Shown: positions 1-10,053 of the stretch, piece after piece | How the letters are laid out: every line of letters starts with the position of its first letter | How positions within the stretch are numbered: position 1 is the stretch's first letter | DNA from: Actinacidiphila epipremni | Lineage (GTDB): Bacteria > Actinomycetota > Actinomycetes > Streptomycetales > Streptomycetaceae | Direction of reading: 5' to 3' | Assembly (NCBI RefSeq): GCF_012034175.1 | Contig: NZ_JAATEJ010000007.1 | Location: 186,001 to 250,000 of the forward strand | Length of the DNA stretch: 64,000 nucleotides | The notes under the pieces: generated by a model | What the model was told of the DNA's origin: nothing | The model's input: the letters and a program-made list of their open reading frames with translations, nothing else | The model's database searches: none | Translations under genes and position numbers: made by a program

Positions 1-621
1 CTCGCCGAGAGCACCGGGCAGATCGTGCCGCTCGGCCGCTGGGTGCTGGAGCAGGCCGCGCAGCAGGCCCAGGACTGGCGCCAGGACCTGCAGTGCGCCG
101 GCCGCCCGCCCCGTATCAACGTCAACCTCTCGCCCGTGCAGCTCGGCCACCCCGACCTGGTCGCCGAGGTCGCCGCGGTGCTCGACGAGACCGGCCTGGA
201 GCCCACCGCGCTGTGCCTGGAGGTCACCGAGAGCGCCCTGATCGGCGCCGACGAGGACGCCCTCAAGCCGCTGCGGCGGATCGCCGACCTCGGCGTCGCC
301 ATCGCCCTGGACGACTTCGGCACCGGCTACTCCAACCTCTCCTCGCTGCGCTGGCTCCCGGTCAGCGTGCTCAAGCTCGACCGCTCCTTCACCCGCGGCA
401 TGCGGCAGCCGCAGCCCGACCCGGTCGAGGTCAAGATCGTCGAGGGCATCGTCTCGCTCGCCCACGACCTCAACCTCACCGTCACGGTCGAGGGCGTCGA
501 GACCCGCGCCCAGGCCGAGCACCTGCGGGCGCTGGGCTGCGACACCGCGCAGGGCTGGTATTACGGCAAGGCCGGGCCCGCCGACCAGCTGCACAAGCTG
601 AGCCTGGCCGACGCGGGCTGA
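1..621 (+). CDS. EAL-domain c-di-GMP phosphodiesterase, C-terminal part (5' end outside window)
   Basis: The frame is open from base 1, so the gene begins upstream and only about 206 C-terminal residues are seen. They form the second half of an EAL domain, which hydrolyses cyclic di-GMP to pGpG in the cytoplasm. Visible family motifs are NVNLSPVQL, the metal-binding Glu of LEVTESAL, the DDFGTGYSNL loop, LKLDRSF and the VEGVET segment near the end. The EAL tripeptide itself lies before the window, so catalytic competence cannot be fully judged. The usual QGY-F segment at the end reads QGWYYGKA. In actinobacteria such domains commonly sit behind PAS and GGDEF domains; whether that holds here is unknown. 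Confidence 0.93.
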   Translation, partial: LAESTGQIVPLGRWVLEQAAQQAQDWRQDLQCAGRPPRINVNLSPVQLGHPDLVAEVAAVLDETGLEPTALCLEVTESALIGADEDALKPLRRIADLGVAIALDDFGTGYSNLSSLRWLPVSVLKLDRSFTRGMRQPQPDPVEVKIVEGIVSLAHDLNLTVTVEGVETRAQAEHLRALGCDTAQGWYYGKAGPADQLHKLSLADAG

Positions 622-677
622 GCGCCCCGCTGTGATGGAATCCCCTGGTACGCCGCCATCCGGACCGGGGAGTTCCA

Positions 678-1934
678 CTGAGCACCGCTGCCGCAGAGAC
701 GCTGTCCGTGGCCGCGCTGCTGCTCGTCCTGGGCTTCGCCGTGCTGCGCCCGCGCGGCTGGCCCGAGGCCGCGGCGGCGGTGCCGGCCGCGGTCCTGCTC
801 ACCGCGGTGGGCGCGGTGCCGGTGTCCGCGGCGTGGCACCAGATCAAGGAGCTGGCACCGGTCGTCGGCTTCCTGGCCGCGGTCCTGGTGCTGGCCGAAC
901 TGTGCGCCGAGGACGGGCTGTTCACCGCCGCGGGCGACGCGCTCTCGCAGGCCTGCCACGGCCGCCCGCAGCGGCTGCTCGCCGGGGTCTTCGCGGTCGC
1001 CGCCGTCGTCACCGCGGTGCTCAGCCTGGACGCCACCGTCGTGCTGCTCACCCCGGTGGTCATCGCCACCGCCTCGCGCGCCGGCGCCCGCCCCCGCCCG
1101 CACGTCTACGCGTGCGCGCACCTGGCCAACTCCGCCTCGCTGCTGCTGCCGGTGTCCAACCTGACCAACCTGCTGGCCTTCACCGCCGCGGGCGTCACCT
1201 TCACCCGGTTCGCCGCGCTGATGGCCGTGCCGTGGGTGCTGGCCGTCGGCATCGAGTACCTGGTCTTCCGGCGCTTCTTCGCCGCGGACCTCGCCGTCAC
1301 CGAGCACCCGCCCGAGCGCGGCGAACCGCCCGCCGTGCCGGTCCTCACCCTCGTGGTGCTGGCCCTGACCCTCGTCGGCTTCGCCGTCACCTCGCTGGCC
1401 GGGATCAACCCGGCGTGGGCGGCGCTCGGCGGCGCGCTGGTGCTGGGCGGGCGGGCGCTGTACCGCCGCAAGGCCACGGTGGGCGGCCTGGTCGTCGCCG
1501 CCGGGCCGCTGTTCTGCCTGTTCGTGCTGGCCCTCGGTGTCGTCGTCGAGGCGGTCGTACGGGGCGGGCTGTCGGACGCGGCCGGCAGCGTCCTGCCCGA
1601 CGGCAGCGGCCTGCCCGCGCTGCTGGGCGTCGCCGCCTTCGCCGCGGTCCTGGCCAACGTCATCAACAACCTGCCGGCGACCCTCGCGCTGCTGCCGCTC
1701 GCCGAGCCCGGCGGCCCCGGCCCGGTGCTCGCCGTGCTCATCGGCGTCAACCTCGGCCCCAACCTCGGCTACGCCGGCTCGCTGGCGACGCTGCTGTGGC
1801 GCCGGGTGCTGCGCGACCACGGGGCCGACGCGAACCTGCGCACCTTCACCAAGCTCGGCCTGCTCACCGTGCCGCCCACGCTGGTCGCGGCGACCGTCGC
1901 GCTGTGGGCCGGGCTGCGGCTCACCGGGACCTGA
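678..1934 (+). CDS. ArsB/NhaD-type anion or Na+/H+ transporter (ion transporter superfamily)
   Basis: Polytopic membrane protein of about 418 residues, predicted to carry about eleven hydrophobic segments. The motif SLDATVVLLTPVV in the first half and NNLPATLALLPL in the second are the two inverted-repeat signature loops of the ArsB/NhaD (SLC13-like) superfamily, which moves arsenite, anions or sodium. Substrate cannot be assigned; no arsenic-resistance genes lie next to it. The start is uncertain: a GTG at 708 is possible, but a CTG at 678 gives an N-terminus beginning STAAAETLSV and has GGGGAG five bases upstream (667-672), so I prefer it. It ends 7 bp from the convergent kinase gene. Confidence 0.85.
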   Translation: MSTAAAETLSVAALLLVLGFAVLRPRGWPEAAAAVPAAVLLTAVGAVPVSAAWHQIKELAPVVGFLAAVLVLAELCAEDGLFTAAGDALSQACHGRPQRLLAGVFAVAAVVTAVLSLDATVVLLTPVVIATASRAGARPRPHVYACAHLANSASLLLPVSNLTNLLAFTAAGVTFTRFAALMAVPWVLAVGIEYLVFRRFFAADLAVTEHPPERGEPPAVPVLTLVVLALTLVGFAVTSLAGINPAWAALGGALVLGGRALYRRKATVGGLVVAAGPLFCLFVLALGVVVEAVVRGGLSDAAGSVLPDGSGLPALLGVAAFAAVLANVINNLPATLALLPLAEPGGPGPVLAVLIGVNLGPNLGYAGSLATLLWRRVLRDHGADANLRTFTKLGLLTVPPTLVAATVALWAGLRLTGT

Positions 1935-1941
1935 CGCCCGC

Positions 1942-3619
1942 TCAGCCCTGCTTCTCCAGGGTGGCCGGCGCCCCCGCGGCCTGCGAGCCCGCGTCCAGTC
2001 GCAGATGCGTCGCGTCGGTCATGGACAGCGTGTAGGTGCGCCCCTTGGGGCAGCCCAGCCCGGAGTCCGGGTCGGTCGGCGTGCTGGTGACCGCCCGGAG
2101 GACCACCGTGGCGCCCTGCACCTGGGACAGCTCCAGGTCCTCGGTGCAGCCGGCCTCCGCGGAGGTGCCCACGGCGCTGATGTTGCTGATCTGCCGGCCG
2201 ACGGTGCTGCCCCGCTCGCCGCCGTTCAGCGTGAGGGTGACCTTGACGTCGCTGGTGCCCTGCAAGACGCTGCCGGGGCCCTCGCCGAACCAGGTGCCGA
2301 CCCAGGAGGCCGGCAGCGCGCCGGCCGCCGTGGACGCCCCGTTCGACGGGCTGCCCGAGCCCTTGCCGCCGCCGCTTGCGCCGCCGTCCGCCGATCCGCC
2401 GTGGTCGCCGCCGCCCTGGCTGAGCACCACCGCCACGACGGCCGCGACCACGGCGGCGCCGGCCGCCGCGAGCACCGGGACCGCGACCCGCCGCCGCGCC
2501 GGCTTCCCGGCCGCGGGCGCGCCGCCGCCGTGCGGGCCGTACGGCTGCGGCGCGGGCGCGGGCGTGGGCGCGGGGCCGTACGGCGTCGTCCCCGGGGCGT
2601 ACGGGGAGGTCCCCGCGGTGTACGGCGAGGGGCCGGGACCTGCGGCGTACGGCGGGGTCCCGGACCCCTCGGCGTACGGCTTGCCCGGGCCGGCCGTGTA
2701 CGGCGTGGTCGCGGGCCCCGGGCCGTACGGCGACGCGCCGGCCTGCGGGCCCGCCGGTGCCGCGCCGAGCGCCGCCAGGGTCCGCTCCTGCCGGGCCGTC
2801 AGCTCCGCCGCCCGGCAGCAGCGCCGCCGCGGCAGCCGCGCCGGGCCGCTCGCGCGGGTCCTTGGCCAGGCACGCCCGGACCAGCGGCAGCACCACGTCC
2901 GGTACGCCGCCGAGGTCGGCCTCCTCGTGCACCACCCGGTACAGCAGCGCCGGCGCCGACGCCTCCTCACCCGGACGGTGGAACGGCCCGCGCCCGGTGG
3001 CCGCGTACACCAGCACGCACGCCAGCGCGAACAGGTCGCCCGGCTCGGCCGCGACCCCCGCCGTGGCCTGCTCGGGCGCCATGTAGCCGGGCGAGCCGAT
3101 CATCCCGCCGGTGCTGGTGTGCCGGGAGTCCTCCGCGGCCCGGGCGATCCCGAAGTCGATGAGCAGCGGTCGCCGCTCGGCCAGCAGCACATTGGACGGC
3201 TTGACGTCGCGATGCGCCAGCCCCGCCTCGTGCACGGTCCGCAGCGCCGCGCACAGCTCTGCGGCCAGCGTCGCCACGGCCGGCGCCGGCAGCGGGCCCC
3301 GCGCGGCGACCCGGTCGGTGAGCGACGGCGCCGGTACGTACTCGGTCGCCAGCCACTGCGGGGACGCCCCGGGCGGGCTGAAGTCCACCACCGCGACCGT
3401 CCACGGCGAGCGCACCCGGTCGGCGTTGCGGATCTCCCGGGCGAACCGCTCGCCGAAGCCGGGATCGAGGGCGAATTCCGGCCGCACGGTCTTGAGCGCC
3501 AGCGCCCGGCCCGCCGGCGTCCGCGCCAGAAACACCTGTCCCATGCCACCCGCTCCGAGCCGGGCGAACAGCGGATAACCGCCGATCGACCGCGGGTCGC
3601 CGGCCCCCAGACTCTCCAT
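1942..3619 (-). pseudogene. Membrane-anchored Ser/Thr protein kinase (PknB-like), reading frame broken by a frameshift
   Basis: Starting at ATG 3619, residues 1-270 form a complete Hanks-type kinase domain: glycine loop GAGGMG (22-27), ATP-binding Lys43, HRDVKPSN with catalytic Asp138 and DFG (155-157). After the end of the domain the frame turns into Arg/Gly-rich nonsense. The sensible continuation is in another frame: ELTARQERTLAAL, a Pro-Tyr-rich linker (repeats of SPY, TPY, PPY), a transmembrane helix (VPVLAAAGAAVVAAVVAVVL) and an extracellular domain ending LEKQG. The switch falls near 2805-2822 in a G/C-repetitive stretch; loss of one base or gain of two restores one frame. A sequencing indel or a true mutation are both possible. 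The extracellular part resembles the sensor-like domains of streptomycete kinases. Confidence 0.85.
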
Positions 3620-3891
3620 GCGCGAAGCGTACGACGCCCGGCCCCGGCGCCCCGCCGGTTGCCGGAAACCGTTGCCCGCCTGCGACACCGGGCCGGTCGA
3701 CTGCCGGTCGACTGCGGAAAGCCCCGGTGACGCGCGTCGCCCGATCGGGCATACTCCATCGCGCCGGTGGCGATGATCAGCCCCTGCCGAGACCCGGTAC
3801 GGGAACCTCGCCGCCGGGTATGCCCATCGGACGGCACCGCCCACCCACGGCGGACGCCACCGTCGCCCCCGACCGGGAGGAGTGCGCCGCG

Positions 3892-5067
3892 ATGCAGGAA
3901 CACGGTCCGCAGCCGGTGATCCGCCAACTGCCCACCGAGGAGGCGCGCGACCTGCTCGCGCTCACCCGGGACCTGGCCCGGCGGGAGATCGCCCCCGCCG
4001 CCGCGGCCGACGAGGACGCCGGGCGCTTCCCGCGCGAGACGTTCACCCTGATCGGCGAGGCCGGCCTGCTCGGCCTGCCCTACCCCGAGGAGTACGGCGG
4101 CGCGGGCCAGCCGTACGAGGTCTACCTCCAGGTGCTGGAGGAGCTGGCCGCCGCCCGCCTCACCGTCGGGCTCGGCGTCAGCGTCCACACCCTGTCCTGC
4201 CACGCGGTGGCGAGCTACGGCAGCAAGGAGCAGCGCGCCGAGCACCTGCCCGCGATGCTCGGCGGCGCCCTGCTGGGCGCGTACTGCCTGTCGGAGCCCA
4301 CCTCGGGCTCGGACGCCGCCGCGCTGCGCACCCGCGCGGTGCGCGACGGCGGCGACTGGGTGCTGGACGGCACCAAGGCGTGGATCACCCACGGCGGCGT
4401 CGCCGACTTCTACACCGTCCTGGCCCGCAGCGGCGGCGAGGGCGCGCGCGGCATCTCCGCCTACCTCGTCCCCGGCGACGCGCCCGGCCTGAGCGCCGCC
4501 GCACCCGAGCGGAAGATGGGCCTGAAGGGCTCGCCCACCGCCCAGGTGCACTTCGACGGCGTACGCGTCCCCGACGCCCGCCGGATCGGCGAGGAGGGCC
4601 AGGGCTTCACCATCGCGCTCGGCGCCCTCGACTCCGGCCGGCTCGGCATCGCCGCGTGCGCCACCGGCCTCGCCCAGGCCGCACTCGACGGCGCCCTCGG
4701 ATACGTCCTCCAGCGGCGGCAGTTCGGCCGGCCCGTCGCCGACTTCCAGGGCCTGCGCTTCATGCTCGCCGACATGGCCACCCGGATCGAGGCCGGCCGC
4801 GCCCTGTACCTGTCCGCGGCGCGGCTGCGGGACGCCGGGCGGCCCTTCACCGCGCAGGCCGCCATGGCCAAGCTCTTCTGCACCGACACCGCCATGCAGG
4901 TCACCACCGACGCGGTCCAGCTGCTCGGCGGCTACGGCTACACCGCGGACTTCCCGCTGGAGCGCCACATGCGCGAGGCGAAGGTGCTGCAGATCGTGGA
5001 GGGCACCAACCAGATCCAGCGGATAGTGGTCGCCCGCCACCTGGCCGGCCCGGAGACCAGGCGCTGA
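3892..5067 (+). CDS. Acyl-CoA dehydrogenase
   Basis: A 391-residue flavoprotein of the acyl-CoA dehydrogenase family, which oxidises acyl-CoA to trans-2-enoyl-CoA and passes electrons to ETF. Visible are the FAD/substrate motifs CLSEPTSGSDAAA and WITHGG, the RRQFGRPVADFQ segment, QLLGGYGYTADFPLERHMR, and IVEGTNQIQR, where the Glu is in the position of the catalytic base of short-chain dehydrogenases. The frame is open further upstream, but ATG 3892 is preceded by GGAGGAG (3876-3882) at good spacing and starts MQEHGPQPV. It is divergent from the kinase gene with a 272-bp gap. No other beta-oxidation genes are adjacent. Confidence 0.95.
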   Translation: MQEHGPQPVIRQLPTEEARDLLALTRDLARREIAPAAAADEDAGRFPRETFTLIGEAGLLGLPYPEEYGGAGQPYEVYLQVLEELAAARLTVGLGVSVHTLSCHAVASYGSKEQRAEHLPAMLGGALLGAYCLSEPTSGSDAAALRTRAVRDGGDWVLDGTKAWITHGGVADFYTVLARSGGEGARGISAYLVPGDAPGLSAAAPERKMGLKGSPTAQVHFDGVRVPDARRIGEEGQGFTIALGALDSGRLGIAACATGLAQAALDGALGYVLQRRQFGRPVADFQGLRFMLADMATRIEAGRALYLSAARLRDAGRPFTAQAAMAKLFCTDTAMQVTTDAVQLLGGYGYTADFPLERHMREAKVLQIVEGTNQIQRIVVARHLAGPETRR

Positions 5068-5128
5068 CGCGGGGCCGCGGGGCGGGTCCGGCGGGACGTA
5101 CGCGGCAGGGTCCGCGCGGGTCGCGCCC

Positions 5129-5152
5129 GCCGGCGGCCGAAGGGCCGCCGGC
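5129..5152 (+). terminator. Hairpin downstream of the acyl-CoA dehydrogenase
   Basis: A perfect 10-bp G/C stem (GCCGGCGGCC with its complement) closes a 4-base GAAG loop 62 bp after the stop codon. There is no U-tract, as is common for actinobacterial terminators. It may also serve the convergent gene that ends at 5206. Confidence 0.55.
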
Positions 5153-5205
5153 CGGCACGCGGCAGGGGCGGCCCCCGCCGCTCGCGTCCGGACCGGCGGC
5201 AGCCG

Positions 5206-5706
5206 CTACGCCGCGAGGCGCTGCTCGGGCAGGTGCCGGGGCCGCGACTCGGGGCCGCCGACGTGCGAGAAGGGCTGGGTGCGCCAGTCCAGGCCGGCCG
5301 GCAGCGTCAGCAGCGCCGCCAGCTCCTGCCGCGCGTCGGCGGCCGGGTCGGCGTCGAGCGGGCGGGCCTCGGCGACCGAGCGCCCCGAGCCGTCGCAGAC
5401 GGTCAGGCCGAACGGATTCCACGGCGTCGGGCACAGGGCGTGCTGCGGCAGCCGCTCCTCGTCCGCGAAGACCGCGATGGGCCGGCCGCAGCCGGGGCAC
5501 GACAGCCGGATCAGGTCCGCGGCGTCCTCGTCGAGCCCGTCCTCGGCGTCAGCGGCGAAGAGCTCGGCGAGGTCGGCGGGCTCGTCGGACGGCTCGGCGT
5601 CCGGCAGGCCGGCGGACGCCACGGCCGGCGTCGCGACGGGTTCGTGACCCTCCTCGAACGCGGGCCTCGTCCGCTCGCTGCGGCTGTGGCGCACGTGATT
5701 GCGCAT
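5206..5706 (-). CDS. Conserved hypothetical acidic protein with a CxxC pair
   Basis: A 166-residue protein with a basic N-terminus (MRNHVRHSRSERTR), a long acidic middle (PSDEPADLAELFAADAEDGLDEDAADL) and a C-terminal half containing SCPGCGRPIAVF, a CxxC pair like half a zinc ribbon, then ALCPTPWNPFGL with another Cys. No enzyme motif is seen and I do not assign a function. The frame is open upstream to 5841, but ATG 5706 with GAGGGGG just upstream is the better start; the extra N-terminal residues are Arg-rich and look non-coding. It is convergent with the dehydrogenase and divergent from the alditol oxidase gene, with a 296-bp upstream gap. Confidence 0.7.
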   Translation of the reverse strand: MRNHVRHSRSERTRPAFEEGHEPVATPAVASAGLPDAEPSDEPADLAELFAADAEDGLDEDAADLIRLSCPGCGRPIAVFADEERLPQHALCPTPWNPFGLTVCDGSGRSVAEARPLDADPAADARQELAALLTLPAGLDWRTQPFSHVGGPESRPRHLPEQRLAA

Positions 5707-5951
5707 GATGTGTCCCCCTCGGGTGGGATGCCCTTCAACGGGTCGGCCCGGCGTCGCCCGTACTCGCGCGCTCGCGGCCATAGCGAGCACTTCCCGCCGC
5801 GCTACGCGGGTAACCACGCCATAGCGGACCGAGCGGTCCACCCGGTGTGGCCTTCGTCACACCCGCCGTGATGGCCGGATCGTGCGCCCCCGCCGTGCGC
5901 CCGCGCACCCCCCTGAGCCCCCGCGCGGCGCCTTGCCAAGACGCCGGATAA

Positions 5952-7723
<1,772 letters not shown>

Positions 7724-7801
7724 CCCTCCGGGCCGCCCCTTCCCGCGACGGCGGAACGGGGCAGGTCGGGGGGCGCCCGAGGGGTGGGGGAGGATGAGGG
7801 G

Positions 7802-9478
7802 ATGCAGACGCGCGCTACCGGTGGAAAAGACCTCGTGGAGGGCGGGCCCTCCGAGGAGGGGACGACGTTGCTCCGGGGGGGCTTCGTGTACAGCCCCGCG
7901 GACCCGTTCGCGACAGCGATGGTCGTGCAGGGCGACACCGTCGCCTGGGTCGGCGGCGAGGCCGCCGCCGCGTCGTTCGCCGACGGCGTCGACCGCACCG
8001 TCGAGCTGGACGGCGCGCTCGTCACGCCCGCCTTCGTGGACGCGCACGTCCACGCCACCTCCACCGGGCTCGCCCTCACGGGGCTGGACCTCACGGGATG
8101 CCGCAGCCTGCGGCACGCCCTGGACCGGGTCGCCGCGCACGCGGCCACGCACCCCGCCGACCGGGTCCTCCTCGGGCACGGCTGGGACGAGACCGCCTGG
8201 CCGGAGGGCCGCGCCCCGAGCCGCGCGGAGCTGGACCGGGCCGCCGACGGCCGCCCGCTGTACCTGTCCCGTACCGACGTGCACTCCGCCGCCGTCACCG
8301 GCGCGCTGGCCGCCCTCGTGCCGGGCCTGGACGCGCTGCCCGGCCACGCCCCGCAGGGCCCGCTCACCCGCGACGCCCACCACGCCGTACGCGAGGCGGC
8401 CTACGCCGCCGTGACGCCCGTACAGCGCGACGCCGCCCAGCGGGCCGCCCTGGCGCACGCGGCGGCGCAGGGCATCGGCGCGCTGCACGAGTGCGCGGGC
8501 CCGCGGATCTCCTCGCAGGACGACCTCACCGCCCTGCTCGCGCTCGCCGCGCGGGGCGGCGGCCCCCGTGTGCTCGGCTACTGGGCCGAACCGGTCGCCG
8601 GCCCGCAGGACCTGGAGCGGCTGCGCGACCTGCGCGCGGCCGGCGCCGCCGGCGACCTGTTCGTCGACGGCTCCCTCGGCTCGCACACCGCGTGCCTGCA
8701 CGCGCCCTACGCCGACGCCCCGGCGACCTCGGGCGTGGCGTACCTGGACGGCGAGGTGATCGCCCGCCACCTGCTGCTGTGCACGCAGGCAGGCGTCCAG
8801 GCCGGCTTCCACGCCATCGGCGACGCCGCCGTGGACAGCGTCCTGGCCGGTGTGCGCGCCGCCGCGCAGGCCCTCGGCGTCGAGCGGGTGCGCGCCCTGC
8901 GCCACCGCGTGGAGCACGCCGAACTGCTCTCGGACACCGCCGTCGCGGCCTTCGCCGAGTTCGGCCTCGTCGCGTCCGTGCAGCCCGCCTTCGACGCCGC
9001 CTGGGGCGGCCCGGACGGCATGTACGCCCAGCGGCTGGGCGCCGAGCGGGCCGCCGCCCTCAACCCGTACGCCGCCCTCACCCGCGCGGGCGTCCCGCTG
9101 GCGCTCGGCTCCGACAGCCCCGTCACCCCGCTGGACCCGTGGGGCACGGTCCGCGCCGCGGCCTTCCACCGCACCCCCGCCCACCGCGTCTCCGCCCGCG
9201 CCGCCTTCACCGCCCACACCCGCGGCGGCTGGCGGGCGGCCGGCCGCGACGACGCCGGCGTCCTGGTGCCCGGCGCGCCCGCCGACTACGCCGTGTGGCA
9301 GGTCGGCGACCTGCTCGTCCAGGCCCCCGACGAGCGGGTCGCGAACTGGTCGACCGACCCGCGCTCCGGCACCCCGGGCCTGCCCGACCTCACGCCCGGC
9401 GCCGACCTGCCGGTGGCGCTGCGCACCGTCGTCGCCGGCCGCGTCGTGCACCGGCGCCAGGAGCAGCCGAACGGGTGA
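7802..9478 (+). CDS. YtcJ-type amidohydrolase (metal-dependent, TIM barrel)
   Basis: A 558-residue member of the amidohydrolase-3/YtcJ group, zinc- or iron-dependent hydrolases acting on C-N bonds of imides, formamides or similar compounds. Metal-site features are FVDAHVHA near residue 85, FVDGSLGSHTA, FHAIGDAAVD, HRVEHAE and GSDSPVTPLDPWG, with a beta-sandwich at both ends (LLRGGFVYSP; APADYAVWQVGDLL). The substrate is unknown. ATG 7802 (MQTRATG) is chosen because GGGGGAGGA at 7786-7794 is correctly spaced; a GTG at 7784 also exists. It stands alone in the same direction as aldO and lnt. Confidence 0.9.
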   Translation: MQTRATGGKDLVEGGPSEEGTTLLRGGFVYSPADPFATAMVVQGDTVAWVGGEAAAASFADGVDRTVELDGALVTPAFVDAHVHATSTGLALTGLDLTGCRSLRHALDRVAAHAATHPADRVLLGHGWDETAWPEGRAPSRAELDRAADGRPLYLSRTDVHSAAVTGALAALVPGLDALPGHAPQGPLTRDAHHAVREAAYAAVTPVQRDAAQRAALAHAAAQGIGALHECAGPRISSQDDLTALLALAARGGGPRVLGYWAEPVAGPQDLERLRDLRAAGAAGDLFVDGSLGSHTACLHAPYADAPATSGVAYLDGEVIARHLLLCTQAGVQAGFHAIGDAAVDSVLAGVRAAAQALGVERVRALRHRVEHAELLSDTAVAAFAEFGLVASVQPAFDAAWGGPDGMYAQRLGAERAAALNPYAALTRAGVPLALGSDSPVTPLDPWGTVRAAAFHRTPAHRVSARAAFTAHTRGGWRAAGRDDAGVLVPGAPADYAVWQVGDLLVQAPDERVANWSTDPRSGTPGLPDLTPGADLPVALRTVVAGRVVHRRQEQPNG

Positions 9479-10053
9479 CACCCGGCGCCGCCCGATGCGG
9501 CCGAACGGTGTGCCCTGGCCCGGCAGCGGCGTGTCGCACCCGCCGGGCGCGGTCCGCACTGACCTGCTGATTTGGTGAAACCCCGCAGGTCACAGGGCTG
9601 TTGACAGTTGCCGGTCGAAGGCGAGTAGGTTCGGCGAAGTCCACCACAGGACGCCGAACCGGGGGTACTCGCGGTTGCGTCGACCGCCGCTGGGCCATGG
9701 GGTGTCGCGCCGCACGTGCACGCCGCCACTGGCAGCCAGGTCCAGCGCGCACGACGTGGAACGCGGCTCGCCAGTGGGCCTCTCCGCCCGTGAGGGTACG
9801 GAGGGTGAGCGCCGCCCGATCGGCAGGTGGGACCCGGGAAGGGCCCGGACGCCCAGTAGACAACGGCCTCGGTCGGACGCGCAGCCAGCGTGTCCCGGGT
9901 CGGCCCGAAGGGTGTCCGGGCCCGTTCCGCAGCACGCGGGGTTGGGGCACGGCGGTGTCGGGTGGGAAGCTTTGCCCACCGGCGGCTTGCCTTGGGCTCA
10001 TGGCGAGGTACGGTCGCCTTCACCACCCCGCCACCTGCAGGAAGGCCCACACC
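9479..10053 (+). promoter_or_regulatory. 575-bp intergenic region: hairpin, consensus-like promoter and about 425-nt leader of lnt
   Basis: No convincing gene lies here. An inverted repeat with 8-bp arms (TGACCTGC, 9560-9567, with its complement at 9585-9592) could end the amidohydrolase transcript. It is followed by TTGACA (9601-9606) and, 19 bp on, TAGGTT (9626-9631), close to a vegetative promoter. From there to the GTG of lnt the transcript would be about 425 nt, rich in short inverted repeats such as GTGGG/CCCAC around 9961-9978. No known riboswitch or RNase P, tmRNA or SRP signature was recognised. The open frame running through it into lnt has no family similarity and I treat it as non-coding. 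Confidence 0.5.

Noticed and set aside
632..2035. Long overlapping open frame on the plus strand
   Set aside because: Arg/Ala/Pro-rich shadow of the transporter gene in another frame, typical of GC-rich DNA.
1769..2800. Continuation of the kinase frame as a long C-terminal region
   Set aside because: It is Arg/Gly-rich with no domain, runs into the convergent transporter gene, and the other frame codes a clean linker, membrane helix and sensor domain.
9601..10053. N-terminal extension of Lnt of about 150 residues
   Set aside because: The translated sequence is low-complexity and Arg-rich, and the GTG at 10054 has a good ribosome binding site.
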